Shown: positions 1-7,527 of the stretch, one piece after another
Numbering within the stretch: position 1 is the first letter of the stretch
Layout: every line of letters starts with the position of its first letter
Assembly (NCBI GenBank): GCA_938049795.1
Contig: CALLCD010000115.1
Location: 1 to 23,559 of the forward strand
DNA length: 23,559 bases
DNA from: an uncultured Hyphomonadaceae bacterium
Lineage (GTDB): Bacteria; Pseudomonadota; Alphaproteobacteria; Caulobacterales; Hyphomonadaceae
Direction: 5' to 3'
Notes under the pieces: model-generated
Databases searched by the model: none
What the model was told of the DNA's origin: nothing
Seen by the model: the letters and a program-made list of their open reading frames with translations, nothing else
Position numbers and translations under genes: made by a program

Positions 1-264
1 GATGCGATGGAACGCGGGGAGGATTTCTCCGATTGGCTCTGGTCATATGTCGATGGCAAGCCGATTGTCAGCCATGCCGAGGACTTCCGCGAGCGGCCGG
101 TCAAGACGGAGATTTCCGAACGTCTTGCCAAAGATCTGAAAAAACGCGGGCACAAGTTTTGTGGCCCCGTCATCGTTTATGCGTTCATGCAGGCGGTCGG
201 CATGGTCAATGATCACGAGATCGGTTGCCCGCGCCACAAAGCGGTGCAGAAACTTACCCGCTAG
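1..264 (+). CDS. tag: DNA-3-methyladenine glycosylase I, C-terminal part (5' end outside window)
   Basis: This is the last 87 residues of a base-excision repair glycosylase that removes 3-methyladenine from alkylated DNA. The frame is open from base 1, so the gene starts to the left of the window. The stretch matches the C-terminal half of the Tag family: a SDWLWSYVDGKP segment, a SERLAKDLKKRG helix, then KFCGPVIVYAFMQAVGMVNDH. The final His and Cys in NDHEIGC have the spacing of the second pair of zinc ligands in E. coli Tag (His175 and Cys179). The gene ends with TAG at 262-264, and a weak hairpin follows. Only the C-terminus can be judged here, but the family assignment is firm. Confidence 0.93.
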   Translation, partial: DAMERGEDFSDWLWSYVDGKPIVSHAEDFRERPVKTEISERLAKDLKKRGHKFCGPVIVYAFMQAVGMVNDHEIGCPRHKAVQKLTR

Positions 265-270
265 ACGGGG

Positions 271-303
271 CGGCCAAGGCGGCTTAGTCTGGTAGGCCGT
301 TTT
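271..303 (+). terminator. possible weak terminator after tag
   Basis: CGGCC (271-275) can pair with GGCCG (295-299) and is followed by TTTT (300-303). The stem is only 5 bp with a 19-nt loop, so this is a weak candidate. It lies in the 79-nt gap between tag and the FabH-like gene. Confidence 0.3.
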
Positions 304-343
304 AGACGATAAAAGGAACAGCCCCCCGCGCGCTGTAGCCAGA

Positions 344-1465
344 ATGATAAAACCCGTTATTTCCGCCACCGGCCTGTGGACGCCCGAAGCGTCGGTTTCC
401 AATGAGGAACTTGTCGCAAGCTTCAACCAGTGGGCTGACAATTGGAATGCTGAACATGCCGCTGAAATTGAGGCCGGCACCGCAGAAGCGAAGACGCATT
501 CCTCGGTCGAATTTATCGAGAAAGCGTCGGGCATCAAATCGCGCTTTGTGATCGACAAGGCGGGGATTATTGACCCGGACACCATGCGGCCACGCATTCC
601 TGAACGGCCCAATGAAGAGCCGAGCCTGCTGGCTGAAATGGCGGTGAACGCGTCAAAACAAGCGCTGGAACGCGCAGGCCGGACGGCGGAAGATGTTGAT
701 GCGGTCCTGTGTGCGTGTTCGAATTTGCAGCGCGCTTATCCGGCGATTGCGGTCGAGATACAGGATTTGCTGGGCATTGAGGGGTTTGCCTTTGATATGA
801 ATGTGGCGTGTTCGTCGGCGACATTCGGCATCCAGACCGCAGCGGACATGGTGCGCACGGGCAGCGCGCGGTCGGTCTTGATGGTCAATCCGGAAGTCTG
901 CTCGGCGCATTTGAACTTTACCGATCGGGACAGCCATTTCATTTTCGGAGATGTGGCGACCGCCGTTCTGGTTGAGGCCGAAGACATGGCGTCCAAAGCC
1001 CATTGGGACATATTGGGCACGAGCCTCAAGACCAAATTCTCGAACAATATCCGCAATAATTTCGGCTTCTTGAACAATGCCGCGCCCGAAGGGATTGGCG
1101 CGCGAGACAAATTGTTCATGCAGGAGGGCCGCAAAGTCTTCAAGGAAGTCGTGCCCATGGTCGCCCGCATGATTGGCGACGAAATGGAGCGGCTGGACTT
1201 GGCCCCGACAGACCTCAAACGGCTCTGGCTGCATCAGGCCAACGCGAATATGAACCGGCTGATCTCGTCCAAAGTGCTTGGCCATGAAGCCAGCGCCGAA
1301 GAAAGCCCGACCGTGCTCGACACCTATGCGAATACAAGCTCGGCTGGGTCGATCATCGCGTTTCACAAATATTCCGAGGATTTTGCCACTGGCGATAAGG
1401 GGCTGATCTGCTCGTTCGGGGCGGGCTATTCGGCGGGGACTGTTTTTGTTGAGCGGGTCGGCTAG
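344..1465 (+). CDS. 3-oxoacyl-ACP synthase III family protein (FabH-like, 373 aa)
   Basis: A thiolase-fold condensing enzyme that would join an acyl-CoA primer to malonyl-ACP. The catalytic triad of KAS III is visible: Cys156 in NVACSSATFG, His297 in WLHQANANM and Asn330 in YANTSSAG. The C-terminal glycine-rich SFGAGYSAGTVFVE is also typical. At 373 residues it is longer than housekeeping FabH (about 320) because of an N-terminal insert (about residues 25-95). It belongs with the atypical long FabH-like proteins, such as P. aeruginosa PA3286, which feeds beta-oxidation-derived acyl-CoA back into fatty acid synthesis; that parallel is from memory. The ATG at 344 fits the family N-terminus (MIKPVISATG), but no good Shine-Dalgarno lies close to it. 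An acyl-CoA synthetase and a MaoC dehydratase nearby support a role in acyl-group metabolism. Confidence 0.9.
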   Translation: MIKPVISATGLWTPEASVSNEELVASFNQWADNWNAEHAAEIEAGTAEAKTHSSVEFIEKASGIKSRFVIDKAGIIDPDTMRPRIPERPNEEPSLLAEMAVNASKQALERAGRTAEDVDAVLCACSNLQRAYPAIAVEIQDLLGIEGFAFDMNVACSSATFGIQTAADMVRTGSARSVLMVNPEVCSAHLNFTDRDSHFIFGDVATAVLVEAEDMASKAHWDILGTSLKTKFSNNIRNNFGFLNNAAPEGIGARDKLFMQEGRKVFKEVVPMVARMIGDEMERLDLAPTDLKRLWLHQANANMNRLISSKVLGHEASAEESPTVLDTYANTSSAGSIIAFHKYSEDFATGDKGLICSFGAGYSAGTVFVERVG

Positions 1466-1501
1466 CGGCCCATTTCTGAGACCAAACCGGAGACTGATCA
1501 G

Positions 1502-2164
1502 ATGACCCTACGCCCCCTCGCCTTCGCTGCGGCAGCGCTCGCATTTGCCGCCTGCCAACAGCCCGCATCAAGTGTGGACGCGGCGACGCTCTCTGCCGTG
1601 GACACGTCGGGGATGACGTTTTTCCTGACAAGCGCCGGGCCGGGCGACGGGGCGAACCTTGGCGGACTTGACGGCGCAGACGCCCATTGCGCAGCGCTCG
1701 CTCGTGCGGCAGGGGCAAGCACGCAAAACTGGCGGGCTTATCTTTCGACCAATGGCGCAGGCGGGGTTCATGCGAAAGACCGGATCGGGACCGGACCGTG
1801 GACGAATGCGCGCGGACAGACGGTGGCGACCAGCGTGGCCAATCTGCTCGATGCAGGAGCCAATAATCTCTCCAAAACCACCTCGATCAGCGAGCGCGGC
1901 GAGATCATCAATGGACGCGGCGATAGGCCGAACCGTCACGACATTCTGACCGGCTCGGACGGGGCGGGGCTTGCCACCGAAGACACGTGCGGCAACTGGA
2001 CGCTGAACGGCGAAGGCTCGGCAACCGTTGGTCATCATGACCGGATCGGCGGCGGCGCGGACCCGACCCATTGGAGCACAGCGCATGGTTCGCGTGGCTG
2101 TTCGCAAAGCGCGCTGCAAAGCTCGGGCGGGGACGGCTTGTTCTACTGTTTCGCGACGGACTAG
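1502..2164 (+). CDS. putative lipoprotein with lectin-like/DUF1554-type domain
   Basis: A 220-residue predicted exported lipoprotein of unknown function. The N-terminus has one Arg, a hydrophobic stretch and the lipobox-like FAAC with Cys18. Phe at position -3 is less usual than Leu, so lipidation is likely rather than certain. The body has the pattern of the small lectin-like or DUF1554-type extracellular domain: TFFLTSAGPGDGANLGGLDG, then ADAHCAALARAAG, NWRAYLSTNG and a final Trp/Cys-rich part (CGNWTLNGEG, GSRGCSQ, LFYCFATD). Four Cys in the mature body could form two disulfides. A GGAG at about 1485 sits roughly 9 nt before the ATG. The gene starts 36 nt after the FabH-like gene and could share its transcript, but a functional link is not evident. 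Confidence 0.75.
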   Translation: MTLRPLAFAAAALAFAACQQPASSVDAATLSAVDTSGMTFFLTSAGPGDGANLGGLDGADAHCAALARAAGASTQNWRAYLSTNGAGGVHAKDRIGTGPWTNARGQTVATSVANLLDAGANNLSKTTSISERGEIINGRGDRPNRHDILTGSDGAGLATEDTCGNWTLNGEGSATVGHHDRIGGGADPTHWSTAHGSRGCSQSALQSSGGDGLFYCFATD

Positions 2165-2202
2165 ACTGCAAGAGCCCGCTTTCCGTTACGTCCAGCATCG
2201 AC

Positions 2203-2227
2203 AAAGCTTGCCAGCTTGCTAAGCTTT
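2203..2227. repeat. inverted repeat upstream of acyl-CoA synthetase gene
   Basis: AAAGCTT (2203-2209) and AAGCTTT (2221-2227) form a perfect 7-bp inverted repeat with an 11-nt centre that contains a further AGCTTG. No T-tract follows on the + strand, so it is not a good terminator. It lies 28 nt upstream of the ATG at 2256 and could be an operator for the acyl-CoA synthetase gene. Confidence 0.4.
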
Positions 2228-2255
2228 CGTAAGGACCAATAGCGGAGGGCCTGTC

Positions 2256-3803
2256 ATGCATCCATGCCACCATACGAAAACGCATCCGGACAAACCGGCT
2301 TACACAATGGCAGGCTCTGGCGAGGTGGTCACGTTCAGCCAGCTTGATCGGCGCTCGAACCAGACCGCCCATGCCCTGCGCGAGGCGGGATGTAAACCCG
2401 GCGACACGATTGCGATTTTTGCGGAGAACTCCGCGCGTTATTTCGAGCTCTGCTGGGGCGCACAAAGGGCGGGGCTTTATTTTGTCTGCATCTCATCACG
2501 GCTGACCCCGCCGGAGATTGAATATATTTTGCGTGACAGTGGCAGCCAGCTTTTGATTACCTGCGCAAACAAGGCCGCGATTGCACGCGAAGCGGCGGAT
2601 TTGGCAGACATTACGGACCGCTGGGTGATTGACGGGGATGTGGACGGTTTCACCTCTGTTGAGACATGGCGCGAACGGTTTCCTGAAACCCCAATTGCCG
2701 ATGAGATGGCGGGCACGGATATGCTCTATTCGTCCGGCACGACGGGACGCCCGAAAGGGTTGCGCCCACCGCTTGAACGGGGCGCACCGATTGATGCAGA
2801 TAATGTCCTTGTGCAGATTTCACGGCAGCTTGCAGGGGCGGACGAGAACACGATCTATCTCTCCCCCGCTCCGCTCTATCATGCCGCTCCTTTGCGCTGG
2901 TCCATGTCGATGACGAAAATTGGGGCAAGTCTTGTGGTGATGGAGAATTTCGACGCAGAAGGTTTCCTCGCCCATGTCGAAAAATACAAGGTGACGCACA
3001 CACAGACGGTGCCGACTATGTTTGTGCGTATGCTGAAATTGCCTAAAGAGGTGCGCGAGCGCTATGATGTGTCGAGCCTGAAATTCTGCATACACGCGGC
3101 CGCGCCTTGCCCTATTCCGATCAAGGAGCAGATGATCGACTGGTGGGGGCCGGTGATCGAGGAGTATTATGCGGGCTCGGAGGGCAATGGCATGACGTGG
3201 GCGAAGACCGATGAATGGCTCGCGCATAAGGGGACAGTTGGCCGCGCGATCTGGGGCGAGGTTCATATTTGCGGGGAAGATGGCGCAGAGCTGCCGGTGG
3301 GCGAAGAAGGCCAGATCTATTTTGGCGGAACACCGGCACCGACCTATCACAATGATAGCGAGAAGACGAAAAAGGCCCGCCACCCGAACCGTGACGACTG
3401 GTCCTCGCTCGGTGATGTCGGCAAGCTGGACGCGGACGGCTATCTCTATCTGACCGACCGGAAGGCCTTTATGATCATTTCTGGCGGGGTGAACATCTAT
3501 CCGCAGGAGACGGAGAACATATTGATCACCCATCCGAAAGTCGCCGATTGCGCGGTGATCGGTGTGCCGGATGATGATTTTGGCGAAGCGGTCAAAGCGG
3601 TGGTTCAGCCGATGGAGGGGATTGAACCGTCCGCCGAGCTGGCCGAGGAGTTGATGGCGTTTTGCGTTGACAATCTATCGAAACTCAAATGCCCCAAAAG
3701 CATTGATTTTGATCCCGAACTGCCGCGCCATCCGACGGGCAAGCTGTATAAACGGCTGATCCGTGACCGCTATTGGGGCAAGACAGGCAGCCGGATCATT
3801 TAG
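2256..3803 (+). CDS. AMP-dependent acyl-CoA synthetase (ANL superfamily)
   Basis: A 515-residue adenylate-forming ligase that would activate a carboxylic acid to its acyl-AMP and then its acyl-CoA. All core motifs are present: the phosphate-binding SSGTTGRPKG at residues 159-168, YYAGSEGNGMT (A5), the Asp/Arg hinge region LGDVGKLDADGYLYLTDR followed by SGGVNIYP (A7-A8), and the C-terminal catalytic Lys in PTGKLYKR (A10). The start is well supported: GGAGGG at 2244-2249 lies 6 nt before the ATG. The substrate cannot be read from the sequence; a medium- or long-chain fatty acid is plausible given the FabH-like and MaoC neighbours. It is clearly different from the second ligase at 21794-23419, so the two are not a recent duplication. 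Confidence 0.92.
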   Translation: MHPCHHTKTHPDKPAYTMAGSGEVVTFSQLDRRSNQTAHALREAGCKPGDTIAIFAENSARYFELCWGAQRAGLYFVCISSRLTPPEIEYILRDSGSQLLITCANKAAIAREAADLADITDRWVIDGDVDGFTSVETWRERFPETPIADEMAGTDMLYSSGTTGRPKGLRPPLERGAPIDADNVLVQISRQLAGADENTIYLSPAPLYHAAPLRWSMSMTKIGASLVVMENFDAEGFLAHVEKYKVTHTQTVPTMFVRMLKLPKEVRERYDVSSLKFCIHAAAPCPIPIKEQMIDWWGPVIEEYYAGSEGNGMTWAKTDEWLAHKGTVGRAIWGEVHICGEDGAELPVGEEGQIYFGGTPAPTYHNDSEKTKKARHPNRDDWSSLGDVGKLDADGYLYLTDRKAFMIISGGVNIYPQETENILITHPKVADCAVIGVPDDDFGEAVKAVVQPMEGIEPSAELAEELMAFCVDNLSKLKCPKSIDFDPELPRHPTGKLYKRLIRDRYWGKTGSRII

Positions 3804-3866
3804 GTGGTGCGCCGGTAACACGCTTTTTCGGTGACAGCCCTTAACGGTCCGCTTATCGTGGACGCT

Positions 3867-5012
3867 ATGACAGATCTTATCCCGAACCAGCGCCATCTTT
3901 TCGACATTCCGGATGAGGTGGCTTATCTGAATTGCGCGACGATGGGGCCGATGCCGCTGGCCGCGCTTGAGGCTGGACGGGCGGGACTGGCGAAGAAAGC
4001 CCAGCCCTGGCAGATCAGCACGGCGGACTTTTTCAAGGACACTTCCAGTCTGCGGCCAAAGCTTGCGCGGCTTATCAATGCGGAGGCTGACACAATCGCT
4101 TTTGTCCCCTCGGTTAGCTACGCCACGGCGACAGCGGCGCAGAATATTGCGCTCGAGGCGGGCCAGAGCATTTTGATTATGGCGGACCAATTCCCGTCCA
4201 ATGTCTATGTCTGGCGCGATCTCGCCGCGCGCACGGGCGCAACGCTCAAAACCGTGGACGAACCGACGGGCAACATGTCGCTGTCTGATGCGATGCTTGA
4301 GGCGATTGGGCCGGAGACGGGGCTTGTTGCCTGTTCGCACGTGCGCTGGACGGACGGCATGAAGCTCGATCTCGAAGCGATCAGTGACAAGTGTCGCAGC
4401 GTGGGCGCGGCGCTGGTGCTCGATCTGACGCAAAGCTGCGGGGCAATGGCGTTTGATGCGAGCCGCGTCAGGCCGGACTTTATGGTTGCGGCGGGGTATA
4501 AATGGATGCTTGGGCCCTATTCGGCGGGCTTTATGTATGTGGCCAAACACCGGCAGAGTGGCCGCCCGCTCGAGCACAATTGGATCACGCGGAAAGGCTC
4601 GACCGATTTTACGCAATTGACGCAGTATACGGATGAGTATGGACCCGGTGCCCAGCGGTTTGATATGGGCGAGCGCTCGAATTTTGCGCTTTTGCCTGCG
4701 CTCGAGGTGGCGGTTGATCTGTTGCTCGATTGGGGCGTGGCGCGGATCGAACACACGCTGGGTGCGGCCAATCGCAAACTGGCGGACCAATTGGCGGAGA
4801 TCGGAATGCCCTGTCCGGATGAGGACGGGCGCGGGGCGCATTATCTTGGGGCGAAACTGCCTAAGGGTGCGCCGCCTGATTTGACCGAACAGCTCACCGC
4901 CCGGCATATTCACGTGTCCCGACGCGGAAACACGCTGCGCATTACGCCCCACCTCTACAACACGCAAGACGATGCAGATCGGCTGATCGCAGCGCTGAAA
5001 CAGGCGATTTAG
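3867..5012 (+). CDS. aminotransferase class V-fold PLP enzyme
   Basis: A 381-residue fold-type I PLP enzyme of the class V group (cysteine desulfurase/kynureninase-like). The N-terminus LFDIPDEVAYLNCATMGPMP is typical of this subgroup. Asp186 and Gln189 in VLDLTQSCGA would contact the pyridine ring and phenolic oxygen of PLP. Lys212 in AAGYKWMLGP is the predicted Schiff-base lysine. No desulfurase active-site Cys loop is obvious, so the reaction is unknown. A GTG at 3831 would add 12 residues (MTALNGPLIVDA). I prefer the ATG at 3867 because family members begin close to the conserved LFDIPD segment, although neither start has a strong Shine-Dalgarno. It follows the acyl-CoA synthetase by 63 nt on the same strand. 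Confidence 0.86.
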   Translation: MTDLIPNQRHLFDIPDEVAYLNCATMGPMPLAALEAGRAGLAKKAQPWQISTADFFKDTSSLRPKLARLINAEADTIAFVPSVSYATATAAQNIALEAGQSILIMADQFPSNVYVWRDLAARTGATLKTVDEPTGNMSLSDAMLEAIGPETGLVACSHVRWTDGMKLDLEAISDKCRSVGAALVLDLTQSCGAMAFDASRVRPDFMVAAGYKWMLGPYSAGFMYVAKHRQSGRPLEHNWITRKGSTDFTQLTQYTDEYGPGAQRFDMGERSNFALLPALEVAVDLLLDWGVARIEHTLGAANRKLADQLAEIGMPCPDEDGRGAHYLGAKLPKGAPPDLTEQLTARHIHVSRRGNTLRITPHLYNTQDDADRLIAALKQAI

Positions 5013-5108
5013 CGTAAGGCAAACCCAATTTCCTTGGCGTCACACCTTGCAGTTCGCCCCAACAGCGGCAACACTGATAACACGCCAATTAAGTCAGGAG
5101 ATCACATC

Positions 5109-5564
5109 ATGGCCAATCCTCGCAAAGTCGCATTTGACGATCTGGAATCCCTTGCCGGCGAACATATCGGCACCTCCGACTGGCACACAGTCGACCAGGA
5201 TCGCGTGAACATGTTTGCCGAGGCGACCGGCGACCATCAATGGATCCATGTCGATGTCGAACGCGCAACACAGGCGCTCGGCAGCCCGATTGCGCATGGC
5301 TTCCTGACGCTCTCGCTCTTGCCCATGTTGTCGGCCGAGGTGCTCAACGTGTCGGGCGTCTCGCGCGGGATCAATTATGGCTCCAACAAGATGCGGTTTA
5401 CAAATATGGTCCCCGTCGGCTCGAAAGTGCGGCTGAGCCAGAAATGCGTCTCGGTCGAGCCTAAAGCGGGCGGCAAGCAGATGAATGTCGAAAGCACCAT
5501 CGAAATTGACGGGCAGGACCGTCCAGCGCTTGTGGTCGAGGGAATCACCGTACTCTACGGCTAG
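5109..5564 (+). CDS. MaoC family dehydratase ((R)-enoyl-CoA hydratase-like)
   Basis: A 151-residue single hot-dog domain protein. The hydratase-2 motif is clear: FAEATGDHQWIHVD, with Asp42 and His47 as the catalytic pair, followed by SPIAHGFLTLSLLP. Such enzymes reversibly hydrate enoyl-CoA to (R)-3-hydroxyacyl-CoA and link beta-oxidation with other acyl-CoA uses. The length fits single-domain MaoC proteins. AGGAG at 5096-5100 lies 8 nt before the ATG at 5109, which decides this start over a TTG at 5034 in the same frame. The gene is 96 nt after the aminotransferase. The substrate is unknown. With the FabH-like protein and the acyl-CoA ligase it suggests a small acyl-CoA-handling cluster. Confidence 0.92.
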   Translation: MANPRKVAFDDLESLAGEHIGTSDWHTVDQDRVNMFAEATGDHQWIHVDVERATQALGSPIAHGFLTLSLLPMLSAEVLNVSGVSRGINYGSNKMRFTNMVPVGSKVRLSQKCVSVEPKAGGKQMNVESTIEIDGQDRPALVVEGITVLYG

Positions 5565-5656
5565 CCGACCAGAAAGGTCGCCCGAGCGCCGCATTGCTGG
5601 CACTTTTGAGCGGCAGGGTGGGGAAGCGTAAGATTTCAATGAGGGAAAGAAAAACT

Positions 5657-6913
5657 ATGGGACACAAACTGATGATGCCGGCCGCCTTCGCAGCCATTCT
5701 GGTCGCGAGCGCAGGCTTGGCCCACGCACAAGAGACAAGTGCGCAAGAGGCCATCGACTACGGCAATGATGATTCCGGATGGTCCAATGATGGCGAATGC
5801 GACGATCCGCGCTTTGAAGGCGAAGGCATGGCTTCTTCGCTCGACCGCGCGACAATCGGCAAGGACGCCACCGACTGCCGGACGCTGCTCGAAAGCGGCA
5901 AAGTGATCTACTCTCTTGTCCAGTACGACCCCGACCTGACCGTATTCAACGGCATCGAACTAGGCGACAATGCAAGCAATTGGGCCAATGACAATGTCTG
6001 CGATGACCCACGTTTTGTTGGCGAAGGGATGTCCGTCAGCCCGCTGCACAAGGACATTATGCACGACCGGAATGACTGCTCCTATGGCGTCCAGCTTGGC
6101 ACCCTCACCTTGGCCGACACGCTGCCTGATGAGGTCGAGACGGTCTATGAAGGCATCGATTTCGGGCACGACAAAGGCACATATGTCGATGATCAGGAGT
6201 GCGACGATCCGCGCTTTTTCGGCTCCGGCATGGCCTCGGTCAGCCTCGACAATGGCAACATTATGGGCGACCGGCTCGACTGTCTGGCCGCTTACAAGGA
6301 GGGCACGGTTGACCTGAAAGTCAATTTTGTCGTGGACGGCTTTTTCTTTGGCGACGATACAAGCCTTTATGCCAATGATGGCGAGTGTGATGACCCACGC
6401 TTTGAAGGTCGCGGCAGTGCCAAGAAGCCGGCTTTGTCCGCGCTTGAACATGATGGCACGGACTGTATCGCCGCATGGAAAGCCGGACGTATCAGAGCCG
6501 TGGCCGAGCGGGATCTGAACGGTATCCTGATCCTGGCCGGTACACTTTTTGGCAATGATGCCAGCCAATTCAGCAATGATGGCGAGTGTGACGATCCGCA
6601 GTTTATCGGGCAAAGCATGGCCAATGGTGGCGGATCCGCCGAGCATCGTGGCCGTGACCGCACCGACTGTCTGACCGCGTTTCAGGCTGGCTCTCTCAAG
6701 ATTGCGCCGGTCGTCCCCGTTAATCAGCAGATTACCGTATCGGGCATTGATTTTGGCGATGATGAAAGCGCGTTTGCCAATGATGGCGAGTGCGACGATC
6801 CGCGCTTTACCGGCGAGGGCGTTGCAGCCAATCCGCAGGAAGGCAATCGCGGGCATGATGCGAGTGATTGTCTGGCTGGCTTTCAGGCCGGGACTGTGAC
6901 GCTGACCGAATAG
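5657..6913 (+). CDS. secreted protein of six tandem Cys-Asp-rich repeats
   Basis: A 418-residue exported protein of unknown function. A signal peptide (MGHKLMMPAAFAAILVASAGLAHA, cleavage after AHA) is followed almost only by six copies of one repeat, beginning near residues 33, 100, 167, 229, 296 and 364. The shared core is G-[ND]-D-x-S-x-aromatic-[AS]-NDGECDDPRF-x-G-x-G-M-A, then 12-15 variable residues, then D-x-x-DC and aromatic-x-x-G. Each copy has exactly two Cys, 25-26 residues apart, and the mature protein has no other Cys, so one disulfide per repeat is likely. The density of Asp and Asn suggests calcium binding (inference). GAGGG at 5641-5645 precedes the ATG at 5657; an in-frame ATG at 5639 would add six residues. 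The repeat unit also occurs, as far as I recall, in other proteobacterial secreted proteins, but I know of no function. Confidence 0.85.
   Translation: MGHKLMMPAAFAAILVASAGLAHAQETSAQEAIDYGNDDSGWSNDGECDDPRFEGEGMASSLDRATIGKDATDCRTLLESGKVIYSLVQYDPDLTVFNGIELGDNASNWANDNVCDDPRFVGEGMSVSPLHKDIMHDRNDCSYGVQLGTLTLADTLPDEVETVYEGIDFGHDKGTYVDDQECDDPRFFGSGMASVSLDNGNIMGDRLDCLAAYKEGTVDLKVNFVVDGFFFGDDTSLYANDGECDDPRFEGRGSAKKPALSALEHDGTDCIAAWKAGRIRAVAERDLNGILILAGTLFGNDASQFSNDGECDDPQFIGQSMANGGGSAEHRGRDRTDCLTAFQAGSLKIAPVVPVNQQITVSGIDFGDDESAFANDGECDDPRFTGEGVAANPQEGNRGHDASDCLAGFQAGTVTLTE
5753..6898 (+). repeat. six tandem coding repeats (about 50-residue core, 62-68 residue period)
   Basis: The repeat cores begin at about 5753, 5954, 6155, 6341, 6542 and 6746. 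Spacing is 201, 201, 186, 201 and 204 nt, always a multiple of three. DNA similarity is concentrated in the segment coding NDGECDDPRF, for example at 6371-6400 and 6575-6604. The linkers between cores differ, so the array is old rather than freshly amplified. Copy 2 (NDNVCDDPRF) and copy 3 (DDQECDDPRF) deviate most in the first loop. Confidence 0.9.
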
Positions 6914-6942
6914 GCGCTCGGCCGTTCAAAATCAAACCGGAC

Positions 6943-6975
6943 AGGCGGCGGATCTCTTTTCGGGGTTCGCCGCCT
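6943..6975. other. intergenic hairpin between repeat protein gene and msrB
   Basis: AGGCGGCG (6943-6950) pairs with CGCCGCCT (6968-6975), an 8-bp GC-rich stem with a 17-nt loop. Only a C/T-rich tract without a T-run follows, so termination would be inefficient. The rest of the 155-nt gap shows nothing else that I can name. Confidence 0.45.
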
Positions 6976-7068
6976 CTCTGTATCAAATTCGCGTCAACAC
7001 AGGGTGTCGGGGATAGTCTCGGGCAGACGCGCACGGTAAGATCGCGCTGGAAAATAAAGGGAATACAA

Positions 7069-7497
7069 ATGGCAGATCAGGACCGGATCAAACGCACGGA
7101 CAGAGAATGGCGCGAACTGCTCACGCCGGAGCAATACCGCGTTGGCGTCAAAGAAGGCACGGAACGGGCACGCACGCCGGGCAATCTGGACGATGAGAAA
7201 CGCGATGGGCTGTTCAAATGCGTTGGCTGCGGCACACCGCTCTGGTCGTCAAAGCACAAATTTGACAGCGGCACCGGTTGGCCAAGTTTCTTTGCCCCGA
7301 TTGGCAAAGATGTGGTCGCCACCAAGACGGATTTCAAACTGGTCTATCCGCGCACGGAATGCCATTGCGCCAAGTGCGGTCTGCATATGGGCCATGTCTT
7401 CAAGGACGGCCCTGCCCCCACCGGCGAGCGCTGGTGCATTAATGGCGTCGTGCTCGATTTCGATCCCGAGGGCGGCACGGACAATGGCGACGCTTAA
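7069..7497 (+). CDS. msrB: peptide-methionine (R)-S-oxide reductase MsrB
   Basis: Reduces the R epimer of methionine sulfoxide in oxidised proteins. The 142-residue length matches a stand-alone MsrB. Two CxxC pairs (Cys51/Cys54 and Cys100/Cys103) form the structural zinc site. The catalytic Cys123 lies in GERWCINGVVLDF. The DSGTGWPSF loop has Thr69 where many MsrBs carry the resolving Cys, so this is the form in which another cysteine (perhaps Cys98) or direct thioredoxin attack completes the cycle; that point is inference. No signal peptide is seen, so it is cytoplasmic. AAGGGA at 7057-7062 lies 6 nt before the ATG. The ptrB gene follows after 30 nt, so the two are probably cotranscribed. 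Confidence 0.96.
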   Translation: MADQDRIKRTDREWRELLTPEQYRVGVKEGTERARTPGNLDDEKRDGLFKCVGCGTPLWSSKHKFDSGTGWPSFFAPIGKDVVATKTDFKLVYPRTECHCAKCGLHMGHVFKDGPAPTGERWCINGVVLDFDPEGGTDNGDA

Positions 7498-7527
7498 CCC
7501 CATCTCCACATAAAGAGCGAACCCAAT

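Noticed and set aside
653..1366. Long open frame on the - strand opposite the FabH-like gene
   Set aside because: It lies fully inside a gene with complete catalytic motifs on the other strand and its translation (His/Arg-rich) matches no family.
3675..4967. 430-codon open frame on the - strand opposite the class V PLP gene
   Set aside because: Arg/His-rich translation without any domain, antisense to a gene with a clear PLP lysine motif. High GC gives such shadow frames.
5034..5108. TTG start that would lengthen the MaoC protein by 25 residues
   Set aside because: AGGAG 8 nt before the ATG at 5109 and the family N-terminus favour the shorter form.
5566..5580. CGACC-AGAAA-GGTCG hairpin after the MaoC gene
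   Set aside because: Only five base pairs and no T-run, so it is not called a terminator.
5753..6898. Regular DNA repeats considered as a CRISPR or satellite array
   Set aside because: The period is about 200 nt, always a multiple of three, and conservation follows the protein motif, so these are coding repeats.
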